Below, piece by piece: positions 22,246 through 33,570 of a stretch of 64,000 nt of DNA. Numbering within the stretch: the stretch's first letter is position 1; each line of letters starts with the position of its first letter. The stretch covers positions 24,960,001-25,024,000 of the forward strand of contig NC_134152.1 in the NCBI RefSeq assembly GCF_033958435.1, in the 5' to 3' direction. The notes below the pieces were generated by a model that saw nothing but the letters and a program-made list of their open reading frames with translations, made no database searches and was not told where the DNA came from. Origin of the DNA: Carettochelys insculpta. Lineage: Eukaryota > Chordata > Testudines > Carettochelyidae. A program made the translations under genes and the position numbers.

Positions 22246-23499
22246 TAAGCAAAGCCAGAGTCAACTATAGTTATGGGGAAGAATCCAGGATCTCTCCCCA
22301 CCTCCAGCGATCTGCCATGGAAGCACTCATTCAGGTTCTGCTTACATCAGCAAAGATCCATAACTGAATGCATCTGGATTGAATACCTTTAGTAGTGGGC
22401 TTTGCTAGCCAGAATAAGAAGTCATATTGGAAGGGAGGTTTTTCCTCTTCTCACCAGGTAGCATGTGCTTTGCAGAGAAAAGGGGCCTTCAGTCTCCAGG
22501 GCTGCCAATCTGGTGCCTCTCACAATAATTACATTCATTTATTAAAACCTTTGTCTGTCTAATTACTTCAGCTCTATTTCTACTCCAGGTCCATAAATAG
22601 TAACAGCCTGTTGTCCTGGAAAAGCTTCCTTCTGCCCTTGGCTTTGCTCACTGCAAAGAGAGTACATAAACGCTGAAGACCCTTCTGAAATACTTAACCA
22701 AGCTCAATGGGTCTTTAGCCATTTGTTTCCCTGCAGGACTGTGCCCATGGGATGTGAATCCAAGGACTGTGTTTCCCCTTCCACATGGAGAAACTCAGAG
22801 CAGGGAATAGGAAGTTCTTGGAGGACTCTTTGGAGCTGAACTCAAGTTAGCAGCTTTCTTCCTTCAAAGAAGATTTCTAGGCCTTGGAGGAAGAGAATAC
22901 AGCCCAGGAACCACACGAACTCTGAAGATGCAGCAGTATATCCAGGATCATCCCCCATGTATTTCAGAACCTCATTGCTGGTTCCTGTGCCCATCTTGAG
23001 ATCATAGCCCTCTAAGGACCCATGCTACTATAGCCTTCTCATACAGCACCTGCTATGGGGCCAATTCTCCCTCCATTGCCCACTATACCACAGGGACACC
23101 TGGCTATCAAGTTGCAGCATTAACAACAAATGCACCAGTCTTTGTAGTCAAGTATACCATGACAGAGCATTTAACCTGAACTGGGCAATTACCTGCATGC
23201 CATTTATCACTAGTGTTTCCAGAAGCCCATCCACAACTCTCGTGGGACCTCTGGCTGTACATGCTGAATGCTCTCAGGGAAAGTGCCCTCCTCCTACCCA
23301 CAAGCACATTACCATGGGTAATTTATGGGAGAGAAATAATTCCATCCCAAATCCCAAATCCCAAATGCATTGGTCACTTTCATCCAGCTCATTTAATTGC
23401 AGCTCATTGAACACTGAGGGAAGCTGTGCCAAACTTGACTGAGTTACATTATGACCTGGCCTTTGGCGTCACACTGCCACTCACTCAGGTTTGTCTACC
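22246..23499. other. Unassigned sequence
   Basis: A short tandem 'aatcccaaatcccaaatgc' lies near 23350. Nothing else was recognised. Confidence 0.3.
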
Positions 23500-23694
23500 C
23501 CCACCATCACTATTTTTTTCCACCCAGGTGTGGAATACATTTTGTGATGCGTACCAGGGCATGTGCAGCTGTGCACCACCAGTGGAAACACATGCTGCCG
23601 GCGGTGGGCGCTGTGGATGCTCTGCTAATCAGCTGGGTGGCACTGGAATCTCTCCTGGATGGCTGCCCAAGTGCTCAGCTTTCCAGGAACACTG
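23500..23694 (+). mobile_element. hAT-like MITE (~190 bp)
   Basis: 'gtgcaccaccagtggaaaca', 'ggcggtgggcgctgtgg' and the right end 'aggaacactg' match the copies at 5683, 9125 and 57778. The left terminus is worn to a T-run. Confidence 0.65.
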
Positions 23695-23986
23695 ACTACA
23701 ACCCATGCTGGTGGCCAGGCCAGACATGAGTGGCATGGAAACCCCATGTGCCCGAAGCCAGAGAATAGTGCACAAAGCAGAGCTGAGTCCAGCCAGCTGC
23801 ATGGGACAGGAGCCACTGCTAGGGTCTCAGTGGAGGAAAGAACTCACTCTGTACCTGTTCCACCAGAGAGCTTCCCATCTAGTGGGGGCCAAAGACATTG
23901 GGACAGTCTGTATCCCTGTGCTCACTCTTTTCACAAAATGAGGATGAATTTTATACAACATACAATACAATAAAATACAATTCAAC

Positions 23987-24613
23987 ACAATATTAGAGTC
24001 TCAAGATGGTAACATCTCTCTATGACACAGAGGATGAGCACAGCCTAGTGTCCTGGAAGAGGTGCACAGGACCAGCATTGAAGCCAATATCGTTCACCAA
24101 CAACTTCATTGGACTGGTCACGTAGTTTGGATGTATGATCAGCGCCTCCCAAAACAGATTCTGTTTTCCAAGTTGAGGACTGCTGAGCACCAGAGGAAGA
24201 GATATAAGCACATGCTGAAGGCACACATGAAAATGTACAGCATTGGTTGTCAACACTTGGGAGAATCTTGACCAGGACCGTCCCCAGTGGACAGCAGTAA
24301 TCCGTGAGGGGGGTTGGCACAATATTAGAGGCCCCATTGCAGTGCAGATGACGAAAGGTGGAGAAGAAAAGAGTGGCAAAAACTGGCCCGTGCCCCTCCA
24401 ATAGCTACCAACACTTGCCCCATCTGTAATAATTTCTGTGGTGCCAGAATTGGGCTGATCAGCCGTCAACAGATGCACAAACAGGAGGGTGACATGAAGA
24501 TGTCCTACTCATTAGTGAGTGACTGCCAATAGAAAGAGAGACTCCTTTGCAGTACAATATTAGTATCTGAAGATGTGGAAATATCTATTACACAGAGGAT
24601 CAACACAGCCTGA
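23987..24613 (+). pseudogene. LINE reverse transcriptase C-terminal fragment between ~60 bp direct repeats
   Basis: Frame pieces read 'RTSIEANIVHQQLHWTGHVV', 'DQRLPKQILFSKL', 'QRKRYKHMLKAHMK', and after stops a zinc-knuckle-like 'CPICNNFCGARIGLISRQQ'. This order is typical of the region after the RT in some endonuclease-RT LINEs. The copy is interrupted by stops and frame changes. It is bracketed by related direct repeats at 23987-24049 and 24554-24613, both starting 'acaatattag' and ending 'cagcct'. The clade is not determined. Confidence 0.6.
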
Positions 24614-24996
24614 GAGATGGAAGGGTACGGGCCCCCACCTCACCAGTACAAAGGTGGAAACATGGAGATTTCAAAGCACTTTGGTAAGGTGGCAGCATTC
24701 GTAGTGTCATCTGTGTCCTTTTTTCAAAACTCAGTAGACAGCAAAATAAAATGTTTTGCAGTTTCGCCAGGTGCAAAAAAAAAAATACTGCTATTATACA
24801 TGCAATTTCATGATCGGGTAAACAGATATCTTTGTGCACCAGGGTCTAAGTTTCAGTCATGTAGAAAAGGGATGATTACACTGCTTTGTGAAACAGAAGC
24901 CCCGTCATTAGAAATATACCCTGCCTGAAGTAGAGTTATTTGATATTTGCCCTTCTAAATCATGACTCTTTAGTCTACGTATTTTACTGAGTCTAA

Positions 24997-25208
24997 GCCT
25001 ATGTTTATCCTGCTGCGGAAGATTGACCCCCTCAGGGGTTTGGTTTGTGCATGCGCGAAACGGTGCTTTCTGGGGTCAACATTGACTCCGGAACTCCTTG
25101 CAAGTGGTGAGGATTAAAGAAGATCGATGGGAGGACAGCCCTAGCAGTCGACCGCTGATAAATCATTTTTAGCTACGCAAGCGGTCAACTACTATGTTTA
25201 GTGTAGCC
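24997..25208. mobile_element. TAA-flanked short MITE
   Basis: The left end is 'gcctatgttta' and the right end is 'tttagtgtagcc', with TAA directly outside both (24994-24996 and 25209-25211). Internal GATCGA and GTCGAC-type sites recur. Length 212 bp, non-coding. Confidence 0.6.
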
Positions 25209-25481
25209 TAAGAAAGAAGAAAACTGGTGGGAGTCAAAGTCGCTTCAGATATATTTCAATTGAAGCTGTATGAAACAGTGCATTTTTCACCCAACTTGCA
25301 CTGTGGCTCCTATACATTCATGAACAGAATGTAAAATCATCTGCAAGTTGGTCAAGTATATATGAAGCATCCAGCACTACTGGTATGACCCTGGTGGCTA
25401 GAGGCTTCCTTGCAGAAACATTACTGATTTCACAAAGTCATTTGGCAGTGCTGTGCACTTCTTATTATGTTTTTGACAATA

Positions 25482-25811
25482 CAGGTTGACCCTCACTAAT
25501 GTGGCTCCTTTGGGACCTGACTAGTGCCGAACCATGGGAGAATTTGCTGAACCGTGGGAGGTCAATATTGTCTAGTCGCATTACCAAAACTTCCACTGCT
25601 TACTGGGCTCTTAGAAGACATTTAGGGGTAAATCAATGCTAAATAACAGCACAGAATGCTCAGAGCCAGGACTGGTGGCTGTAAACAAACTTTATGGGAC
25701 TTCAGGAAACTTGGCCACGCATATAATAAGGGGACATCCAGCTAACTAAAATCACACTGGACCCTTGATGTTGCTGGCCCAGAGTGTGGTAAACTAGAGA
25801 AGTTCAACCTG
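25482..25811 (+). mobile_element. pogo/Tigger-like MITE, copy 2
   Basis: The left end is 'caggttgaccctcactaatg' after TA (25480-25481) and the right end is 'agaagttcaacctg' followed by TG, one change from TA. The interior phrase 'ttccactgcttactgggctc' also occurs, with small changes, at 32060-32090 and in inverse at 17910-17935. Confidence 0.75.
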
Positions 25812-28632
25812 TGTTGCATTTGTTTTGAAATTCAGTCATTAAAACATTTAATTTGCAGAAGCTGTACTTTATATTTGTAATTTTGTCCAAAATCAATAAA
25901 AGAAACTGATGAGATTTATGTTTCCCGTTTCAAGTAAAATAAACAGTAGCAGGCACTATTTCCCTGAAAAGCTTCATTTTAAGAGGTTTTTAAAGAATAA
26001 CATGAAATATTTGCATGCAAGTGTACATAAATAATCCCATGTGTTTGGAAGAAATATTAAAAAAGTTGAGGATGGTCTGTGTGTTCCATTTTGAAATGCA
26101 GCAGTCGTCTGGGAAATATTAACATAGTGTCATTTGCAGTATTATTGTAAACCATGCAGTCCCCCGCTATTAAAAGACAAGGTGGGTCCAATAAAAGATG
26201 TTACCAAACCCAGCTTTTCTTTATAAATTATTGGTGTCTAATAGGCATCAAGTAAACACTTCAAAACTTTTCTTAATATTACAAGTAGCTAAAATTATTT
26301 CCACTCTCTTTTATTATTATTTCAGACTGTGACTGTAATTTTTAAAAAAAAATGGGATGGTAAAATAATATTCAGGATTGCCTTGGGAGTGGATAACATG
26401 GCTCTAAAAACAACGTCTCTTTTCCATTCCTTTTTCTATAGGCTGCAGAAGTGGGTTCATAATTTTCAGGAAGAAAGGAAACTGAAATGTTCACAGTTCT
26501 AAAGCTGCCATCTGAGTTGAGAAGAGGTGCCACTCCCAAGCAGTACCATATTAAGCATACCCAGCACACCCAGCTGCATAAAGCTGGTGTCTCAATTTTA
26601 GTAGTGCCTTATGCTGCATGTGCCTAGGGGCCGTTGCCAATCATTGACAGCACTTACTCCAGTGACCCTAATCCCTCGGTGACCTGTCTCCTGCCCTCTG
26701 CTCCTGGCCCCAGGAGCCCGAATCTCTTGTCATTCCCCCATCCACATCCCGCTCCACCTCCCAGCCTGCAGCTCCAGCCGAATGTGCTGTTTGATCTACC
26801 TCCTGAGCCAGGCTCCCTGCCCTGCTCCTGGCCCCTACTGCTCCTGCTCCCACAGCCCCCACCCCCATGGACCAACTGTCCCCCCCAGGAGGATGGAGGG
26901 TGCAGATGGCTGATCTCCCTAGAGCACCAAAGATCATAGGGACAGCCCTTCTCCCAAGCATCTCTGAGCAGAGAGGCACTGTTGGATTAAAAAAATGTGG
27001 ATATCACCCCGTGGGGAATCAGTACAGCTGTAAGACTTGATGACCCCCTGAGGTCCCTTCAGTTGTAGTATTGTGTGAAGACAAGAACTGCTGGCAGATG
27101 AGGGGCATAATGAATCTTTCTCCTGTGACATGACAGCCAGAAAGGGCTTCATATTAGTGCTCTGGAGTCTGATCCCACCACAGCTGGGCTACAAGAAGGC
27201 CTAGTTTATTAACTTGCAGTATGATCAGTTCTTTACTTCGTCATCCACAAAGCCTGGGCTGGAGGGCTCTCCTCTGAACATTCACCGGGCTTCTGTATTG
27301 GATCCCAATCTGCTGGAGCCACCTGCTCTGAGAGGCCCAGATCTAAGTGAGCTGCAACACTGCCTCTTCCTTTGAACTCCCTGTCACTGCTCTGGGGCAG
27401 AGTCACGGAAACGCGACCATGTGATCTAACTGCACTAGGCCTCCAGGAACCATGCTGACTTCTCTCTGCCCTTGGGAGCTTAAGCACGTCCTTTACTGGA
27501 CTCCAACCACACTTGAGCTCTGGGCTGATAGTTAACTCTTCAGGGGACACATGGCAGCGAGAGCAAACAGACACACAGACAGACTGTGCACAGGATTTAA
27601 AACAGACCTTTGTCAGCATGGATCACAGAAAGATCTAGGTAAAATCACAGCCATTCCTGCCTGCATTTCCTTGCCTCTGTTTCCTCACCTGGCTGGAGAA
27701 TTCTATGAAGTAAGTGCTGAGTCCTCTTCTGTAGTCAGTATCTTTCTTTTGCAGGCAATGTCGTCTTTCCTCAGTCAGAGCTAGTGTACTTCCCTCATCT
27801 GGGTTTGTCCAACAGTTAAATATGCTTTGAAACCCTGCCTCTCTCCTCCTCACTCCCTCCCAAAACTTCCTGTGTGTCTCCCTGATCCACCCAGTCTTTG
27901 TGGTTTTTCAAGGCTAGAATCCACACCATAGCTTCATTGATCTGCATTTGGGAGTTTCCCACACTCCAACCCCCTCACTCCTTCCCCCACCCTTGCAGAA
28001 CCATTGGATAAAAACCAGTTCTCCTACTTTCTACTAGCCCATTGTCTGAAGATGTTTCCACATGAATAGGTAACTTGTTCAGATCTACAACCCACCATTG
28101 TACCTGGTTGAGGAAGGACAACACTGAGAGCAGATCTGCTGAGGCCTTCAATGTTACATTGTCATACCATCAACCAGCATGAATAAGTCGTACATCAATT
28201 TTCCCAGATTATCCCAGGAGAATACGCAACACTGTGCACTGAGTGAGAGAATAGGTTTTCCCTCAACCCTGCTACTGGCCTCAGTCCTCCTGCCTTAAGC
28301 CAGCAGGCTACTATGCTAGCCTCTTCAGCGTTGCCACCTCTAGGGCTTTTATAGCGAGTCTGGTATAGGTGGTGTTTTATGTAAAGCCCCAACTCCTGGA
28401 GTTATGTAATTACACAAGATTCTCCGCTTTTATTTGAAGAAAGAATGTGGTGGCCCTCACAGTTGTGGAGAAAAGGTTGACAATGTAACATGCCGCCTTC
28501 TCCCTGACAGGCAGAGATTAAGAAACAAATGAGGCATTACAACACAACCCCAAAATCTTAGAGCTTTGAATGCTTTGGGCTTGGCCGCACCCTTTGCCGC
28601 CCATTTGGCTCAGCTCCACATAATCAAAGAAC
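25812..28632. other. Unassigned 2.8 kb with a SINE tail scrap
   Basis: 26640-26960 is a GC-rich, C-rich patch whose ORFs are compositional. About 27010-27075 contains 'gatgaccccctgaggtccc', a worn tRNA-SINE/CR1-type 3' tail on the plus strand. Nothing else was recognised. Confidence 0.35.
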
Positions 28633-28738
28633 AATGAGGCCTTCGCCTTTATGAGGCCTCAACTTTTCTGGGAATGTAGCAGTAGCCACACATGTTGGTA
28701 GATACTGAGAGTACCAACCTTTGTCATTTTGACACAGG
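28633..28738 (+). repeat. Unnamed ~106 bp repeat, copy 1 of an inverted pair
   Basis: Begins 'aatgaggccttcgccttta' and ends 'ctttgtcattttgacacagg'. The inverse complement of 32719-32827 matches along its full length with roughly one change in six or seven bases by eye. No family recognised. Confidence 0.6.
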
Positions 28739-29339
28739 TAAGGGGAAAAATGTCAGGATATGATGCAAATTCTCCTGCGTGTCAGGTTAGTATTCTAACT
28801 GGTATCAATAGTAATATTTTAGGTTTGCAGATATATGCAGATTCACCTAGGTGACCTAGATGGAGCTGTGTGCTTTTCCTTTGAGTGGATTCTGTCCTTT
28901 GTTATCTGTGCTGTTCATGGAAAATGAGGAAATTTTTGAAGCTTTTTGTGGCAGAAGGATTTCTGTCACCATCTTCCAAATGTCATATCCTGTGAAAGTT
29001 ATAAAGGAGGCATTTAACCTGACCAAACACAATGCATGTGTCACATTGCCTGAGACAAATTTGATCTCTGTGTGCCAAGTGACAAAGGCAGCCTTGTGAC
29101 ATCCAAGAATAGGCAGGTATTCTCCTTCTCCCCATCATCACAGATGGACTTAAATTATGTTAATGTGTTATAATGATACAGTAGGCCCATCCCTGTGGCA
29201 CCTTATAAAAATCAACTTTTGCTGTAGGCACTTCAAAACCAAGTAGGCTAATGTAGTTATCGAAGGAGTATAGAATGTTACCATGATTATCTTTGATTTA
29301 ATAAAGTTTAGAAGTGACTAATAAAGTAATAATGTAAGA
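28739..29339. other. Unassigned sequence
   Basis: About 29178-29205 ('acagtaggcccatccct') may be a scrap of a PLE or SINE tail. Nothing firm. Confidence 0.3.
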
Positions 29340-29727
29340 GGCATGTAAACGTGATGGATTGAAAATGCAAGGGAGGCACTGATTTGCATATTCAGCACCT
29401 CGTTTACTTAATGATGGCCACTTGCTGTGCCAGAAGAGCTGCTTTCGAAAGGCAAAACAGCCATGTACTTGGGATTCCTTTGAAAGGAAGCCCTGCTTTC
29501 GAAAGCACTCTTCTTCCTGAAAAAAATTAGGAAGAAGGGTGCTTTCAAAAGAGGGCCTTCCTTTCAAAGGAACCCCATCTACACAGCCACTTTTGTGTTT
29601 CGGAATAGTGAGAAGCTGTCGTTATGCAAATGAGGCATGGAATATACAAATTAGTGGCTCATTTGCCTTTTTGATTCACCGGGATTGCATGCCCCTTTCA
29701 AAAGGGAGGGGCCAGTGTAGACATAGC
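29340..29727. mobile_element. Palindromic MITE with CTTTCGAAAG motifs, left end worn
   Basis: Two inverted arms meet near 29525 ('cttcttcctgaaaaaaatta' with 'aggaagaag'). Each arm carries 'gctttcgaaag' or the CpG-decay form and a 'atgcaaatgagg'-like module. The right end is 'ccagtgtagacatagc'. The left terminus is missing. The family is shared with 31527, 40803 and 54598. Confidence 0.65.
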
Positions 29728-29739
29728 TATAGAGCATAT

Positions 29740-30010
29740 TCTGAAATAGAGCCATTGGATGCATTATGGCTTATTTCGCAATAGGTGCTATTCTGTGTCT
29801 TAACAGTGTCTATTTCAACATATTTTGAAATAGCATATCTTGTAATAGGTACTATTCCTCATTAAATGTGGTTTACCAATTTAGAAATAAGTCAACAGTT
29901 ATTTCAAATTAATTTCAAAATGGCGATTGCATCACCTAGATGCTAGGTTAGTTAATTCAGAATAACAGCTGTTATTTTTTCGTAATGGCTTTGCTGTGTA
30001 GGCCTACCCC
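29740..30010 (-). mobile_element. TTATTTCAAAATAA-type MITE, truncated
   Basis: In inverse orientation it matches 41242-41640: 'ttgctgtgtaggcctacccc' corresponds to that element's left end, followed by 'aataacagctgttatt' and 'tgaaatagagccattgg'. The far end is missing, and the segment abuts the preceding MITE. Confidence 0.55.
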
Positions 30011-31526
30011 AAGTGTTGCTCTGAGCTCTAGTGTAGATGTAGTCACAGTACTGGACTGGGGCAGGAGGGAGCAAACCTTGGAGAAAGGACAACTATTTGG
30101 TTTTAAACCAGACAAATGGCTGGCCCACATAGCTATGTCAACTGTACTTTTAAGTATAGAGTAGGCCTGTATGTCACCAGGTCAGCCACTTTAAGCACGG
30201 GCACAGTGCTGAATGGAATATTTGTTTCCACACCTCACTTGCTCCAAAATGTAAAACAAAAACAAAACAATCTACGAACCAACCAATCAACCAACCAGCC
30301 AAAATGAACACAAAAACACACCAGTGCCACAACAATAATGAATAACGTGGGGTTTTAATAACTGTTGTCTGTGTTTTGGTCCTGAGCTTTGCATCTCCCC
30401 TGTTCGGTTTATTGTGAATGAGCTTCAGGAATCACAAATATCTGGTGATCAGCAGCCTTCCTGCTTTTAACATATCTTGCTGGAGCAGGGTGGAAGAAGG
30501 CTGTCACCATGGTTTGCTGGCCATTGGGTGGAAGAATGAAAGAAGGGCGTGTGTGAGGGACTTGTACCATGAAGTCAGCTTCTCAGGTTGGTAGAGATGC
30601 GGCAGGATTGAGACATTTCTCCAAGGGAGCAAGCCTATCATGGTAATTCTGCACGTGCCCCTTTGCTGCATGTCATTGTGAGTTCAAGTTCAGGGTCATC
30701 TGTATGAGGGAAAGTAGAATTGAAAGAATGACCTTGACAAATCTGAGGATGGTCTTTAAAAAAAAAAAAGAAAAAGAATTATGCATTGAAAAGAGCACAA
30801 CAATCTTAACCTGCAAGTATTTCTTAAATAAACTCCTGTGCTTTCAGGCTCTATGTCTTTGTTAGACTTTCTTCCAGCCATCATCTTCTAAGTCGGAAAA
30901 GGTGAACACCTGAAGCATTAAGGACTTAATGTTATGTACATTCTGGTCTACACGGAATCAGCCAGGGGCTGGTACACTGTCAATTTACAAGCAGGATCAT
31001 AAAGCATATGGAAATCTTTTGAAACCATACGTATCTCACTATAAGAGATAGTGCTCTGTGCGGCCCCTGGAGAAATACTCTATTATCATTTCCTTTCCTT
31101 TACACATGTAGATCCCCAAATTAAAGTTTATTTAAACAGATGTAAATGTTTTTATCTTTCTGTAAGAACCAATTAGAGTGTTATGGAGAAAAGTGTTTGT
31201 TATCTCATTGCTAAGTACCAGCCTTTCCTTCACCCGAAACAAAACATGTGGCATTGAAAGGGGCATTTCAAGCAGCTGTTGTTCTAATTTCTTTTTCCCT
31301 TTTAAAGAATTGAGCGTATTCACTGTTTGTGAAAGGCTGCCAGTCCTGGAGACTGAAATCCTTTATTCATCCAGGCAGGGTGACATTCAGAGGGTGTACA
31401 AAATACCCTCATCATCAATGACACTTTCTGAAGCCAAAATCCTTTCCCTGCTTTCCAGCCTATGATGGAGCAATGAAGAACTACATAGGGGGAAGGGAGA
31501 AGTAAAGGAACTGGCAGGGCCTACCA
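30011..31526. other. Unassigned sequence with simple repeats
   Basis: 30250-30320 is a worn AAAC/AACC-rich simple repeat ('accaaccaatcaaccaacc'). An A-run lies near 30757-30770. No exon or named repeat. Confidence 0.35.
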
Positions 31527-31822
31527 GGCTGCATCTACACTTGCATTCCTCTTTTGAAAGAGGTATGCAAATGTGGGAAATTGAAAATGTAAATGAGGTG
31601 CAGATTTGCACACCTTTTTAAGGGAAGAAGGATTCTTTCAAAAATGGGGTTTACTTTTGAAAGAGCAGTGTCTACACTGGTTTTCCTCTTTCAAAAGAAG
31701 CTCTTTCGAAATAATAATATGCAAATGAGGCACCAGGTATGCAAATCTTCACCTCATTTGCATTTTGATTTCCCTCATTTGCATACCTCTTTCGAAAGAG
31801 GAATGCAAGTGTAGACACAGCC
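31527..31822. mobile_element. Palindromic MITE with TTTCGAAA motifs
   Basis: The left end 'ggctgcatctacacttgcat' pairs with the right end 'aatgcaagtgtagacacagc'. The arms carry 'cctcttttgaaagagg' and 'cctctttcgaaagagg' followed by 'tatgcaaatg'. Length 296 bp. CCA lies directly outside both ends (31524-31526 and 31823-31825), a possible 3 bp duplication. Confidence 0.7.
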
Positions 31823-31964
31823 CCACAGTGTTCGAAGGGAAGTGGGAAAGGAACAGGAAATCTGTATTACAAGGGAACCTTGCTTTCTGTATGGTCCTTG
31901 CACTGTAGCCCCTTGCAGCTCAAGCAGGGATCTCACAGGGAAGTGGATTGTACAAAGTGAAGTA

Positions 31965-32274
31965 AAGGTTGAACCACTCTTATCTTGCACCATCAGGACT
32001 TGACCAAACCAGGAAATTTGCCAACCCATGGAAAATCAGTATTATCCAGCAACATCGCCAACATTTCCACTGCTTACTGGACCCTTAGAAAATCTTTAGG
32101 GGTAAATCAAATCTAAATAACAGCACAGAGCAGTGAAAGCAAAGACTGGCGGCAGTAAGCAAACTTTACGGGACTGTGGGTAACCTGGCCACACTCTTTA
32201 TGACTCGACATCCACCTAAGTAAAATCACACCAGGCCAAAATCACAGAGTGCCAGAGTACAGAGGTTCAACCTG
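31965..32274 (+). mobile_element. pogo/Tigger-like MITE, copy 3
   Basis: The left end is 'aaggttgaaccactctta' after TA (31963-31964) and the right end is 'agaggttcaacctg' before TA (32275-32276). The TA duplication is intact. The interior matches 25482-25811. Confidence 0.75.
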
Positions 32275-32718
32275 TAGATGAACAACCCTTGTCATGATAA
32301 TGAAACCCATCTCTCCATGTAGTTTGCCTGTAGGAGAGACACTGAACTGATATAAAGCTCTGGCACATCCTTCCAACACTCATTTAAAAACATTGAATCC
32401 AATTCTGCTAGTTTTATTCATCATGAGCAATACTTATGTATTCAATAATGCAGGAAACTGCTACTCATGCTGAATAAGACTGCTAGAATTTGGGTCATTG
32501 GCTTTTCCTTTACAAAATTCTACAGCAATGCTATAGTGCACATATAATGCACAGATAATGAACTGCAAAGTCCACTCAAAGGAAAAGCACATACCTCTGC
32601 CGAGGTGAGCAAGCAAATCTGTAAGATCACTATACATGTATCTGCCAACCTATTGATACACGAGCATATTAAGGGTCTGACACTCAGGAGAATCTGCACC
32701 TTATGTCCTGAAACCTTT

Positions 32719-32827
32719 CAACCTTGTCAAAATGACAAAGGTTTGTACCTTCAGTATCTACAAAATATATGTGGCTGCTGCTACATTCACAGAAAGGTTT
32801 AGGCCTCATAAAGGCGTAGGCCTCTTT
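32719..32827 (-). repeat. Unnamed ~106 bp repeat, copy 2 of an inverted pair
   Basis: Inverse-complement match to 28633-28738. It is cut immediately on the right by the MITE starting at 32827, so the original repeat may have been longer. Confidence 0.6.
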
Positions 32828-33278
32828 AGTTGGGTCTACACTACAGAGTTCTGTCAACAGAAGAGGCCTTCTGTCAACAAAACTAGGGAGCGTGCACACT
32901 ACAAATGCGTTCTGTTGAGAATCTGTCAACAGAATGCGACAGGATGCAGGAGTTTTCCCAGCAAAGTTCTCTCTTGACTGTATGAGGCACAGCATCTCTC
33001 TCATGAGATTCTGTTGACAAAAAGTAATATAGATGCTCTGGGGGGCCCTCTGTTGACAGAGAGGGCTTCTGGTTTCCCGGGCAGCCCTGTTTGCAGAGCT
33101 TCTGGTTGGCTGTTCTGTCAACAGAGGGCTGGGCAGTCTGGCTGATCTCTGTTGTCAGAGGGCATTGACGGGGGAGCCTTTATTAGGTGTGGACGTGTTC
33201 TGTAGACAGAGGTTTTGTTGGGAAATATCTGTCAACAGTGACTTCTGTCAATAGAACTCTGTAGTGTAGACCCAACTA
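32827..33278. mobile_element. MITE with TGTTGACA/TGTCAACA motifs (family 1)
   Basis: The terminal inverted repeat is almost perfect: 'tagttgggtctacactacag' and its inverse at 33259-33278, extended by 'agttctgt'. 'ctgtcaacaga'-type palindromes recur through the element, the decay form of TGTCGACA. About 452 bp, non-coding. Same family as 1182-1524 and 37825-38231. Confidence 0.75.
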
Positions 33279-33394
33279 TTGTTCTTTGGTTATGTGGAAT
33301 TGGGAAAAATAGGAAGCAAAGGATCTGGCCAAACTTAAGCATTCAAAAGCCATAAGATTTGGAATTTTTATTGTAATACCTTTTATACACACAA

Positions 33395-33570
33395 ACTTCC
33401 TAGGACTGGAGGGAACCTCAGGAAATCATCTAGTTCAGTCCCCTGCTCTCTTGGCAGGGCCAAGCCCCATCCCTGGCATCTATTTTCCCCAATAGGCCTC
33501 TGCAAGGATTGAGCTTGTAACTCCAGGCTTACCAGGGCAAAGCTCAAAGCCCAGAGCTACTCCTCCCCGT
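33395..33570 (-). mobile_element. tRNA-derived SINE relic
   Basis: On the minus strand a tRNA-like head ('tagctctgggctttgagc', later 'ttacaagctcaatcctt') is followed by a tail whose inverse reads 'ggagggaacctcaggaaatc'. Both the A- and B-box regions are visible but worn. Confidence 0.55.

Noticed and set aside
24997..25208. GC-containing island as a promoter
   Set aside because: TAA-flanked inverted ends explain it better as a MITE, and CpG sites are part of the reiterated TCGA motifs.
26634..26979. Pro/Leu-rich frames in a GC-rich patch as an exon
   Set aside because: Frames are open on both strands because of C-rich composition; no domain is recognisable.
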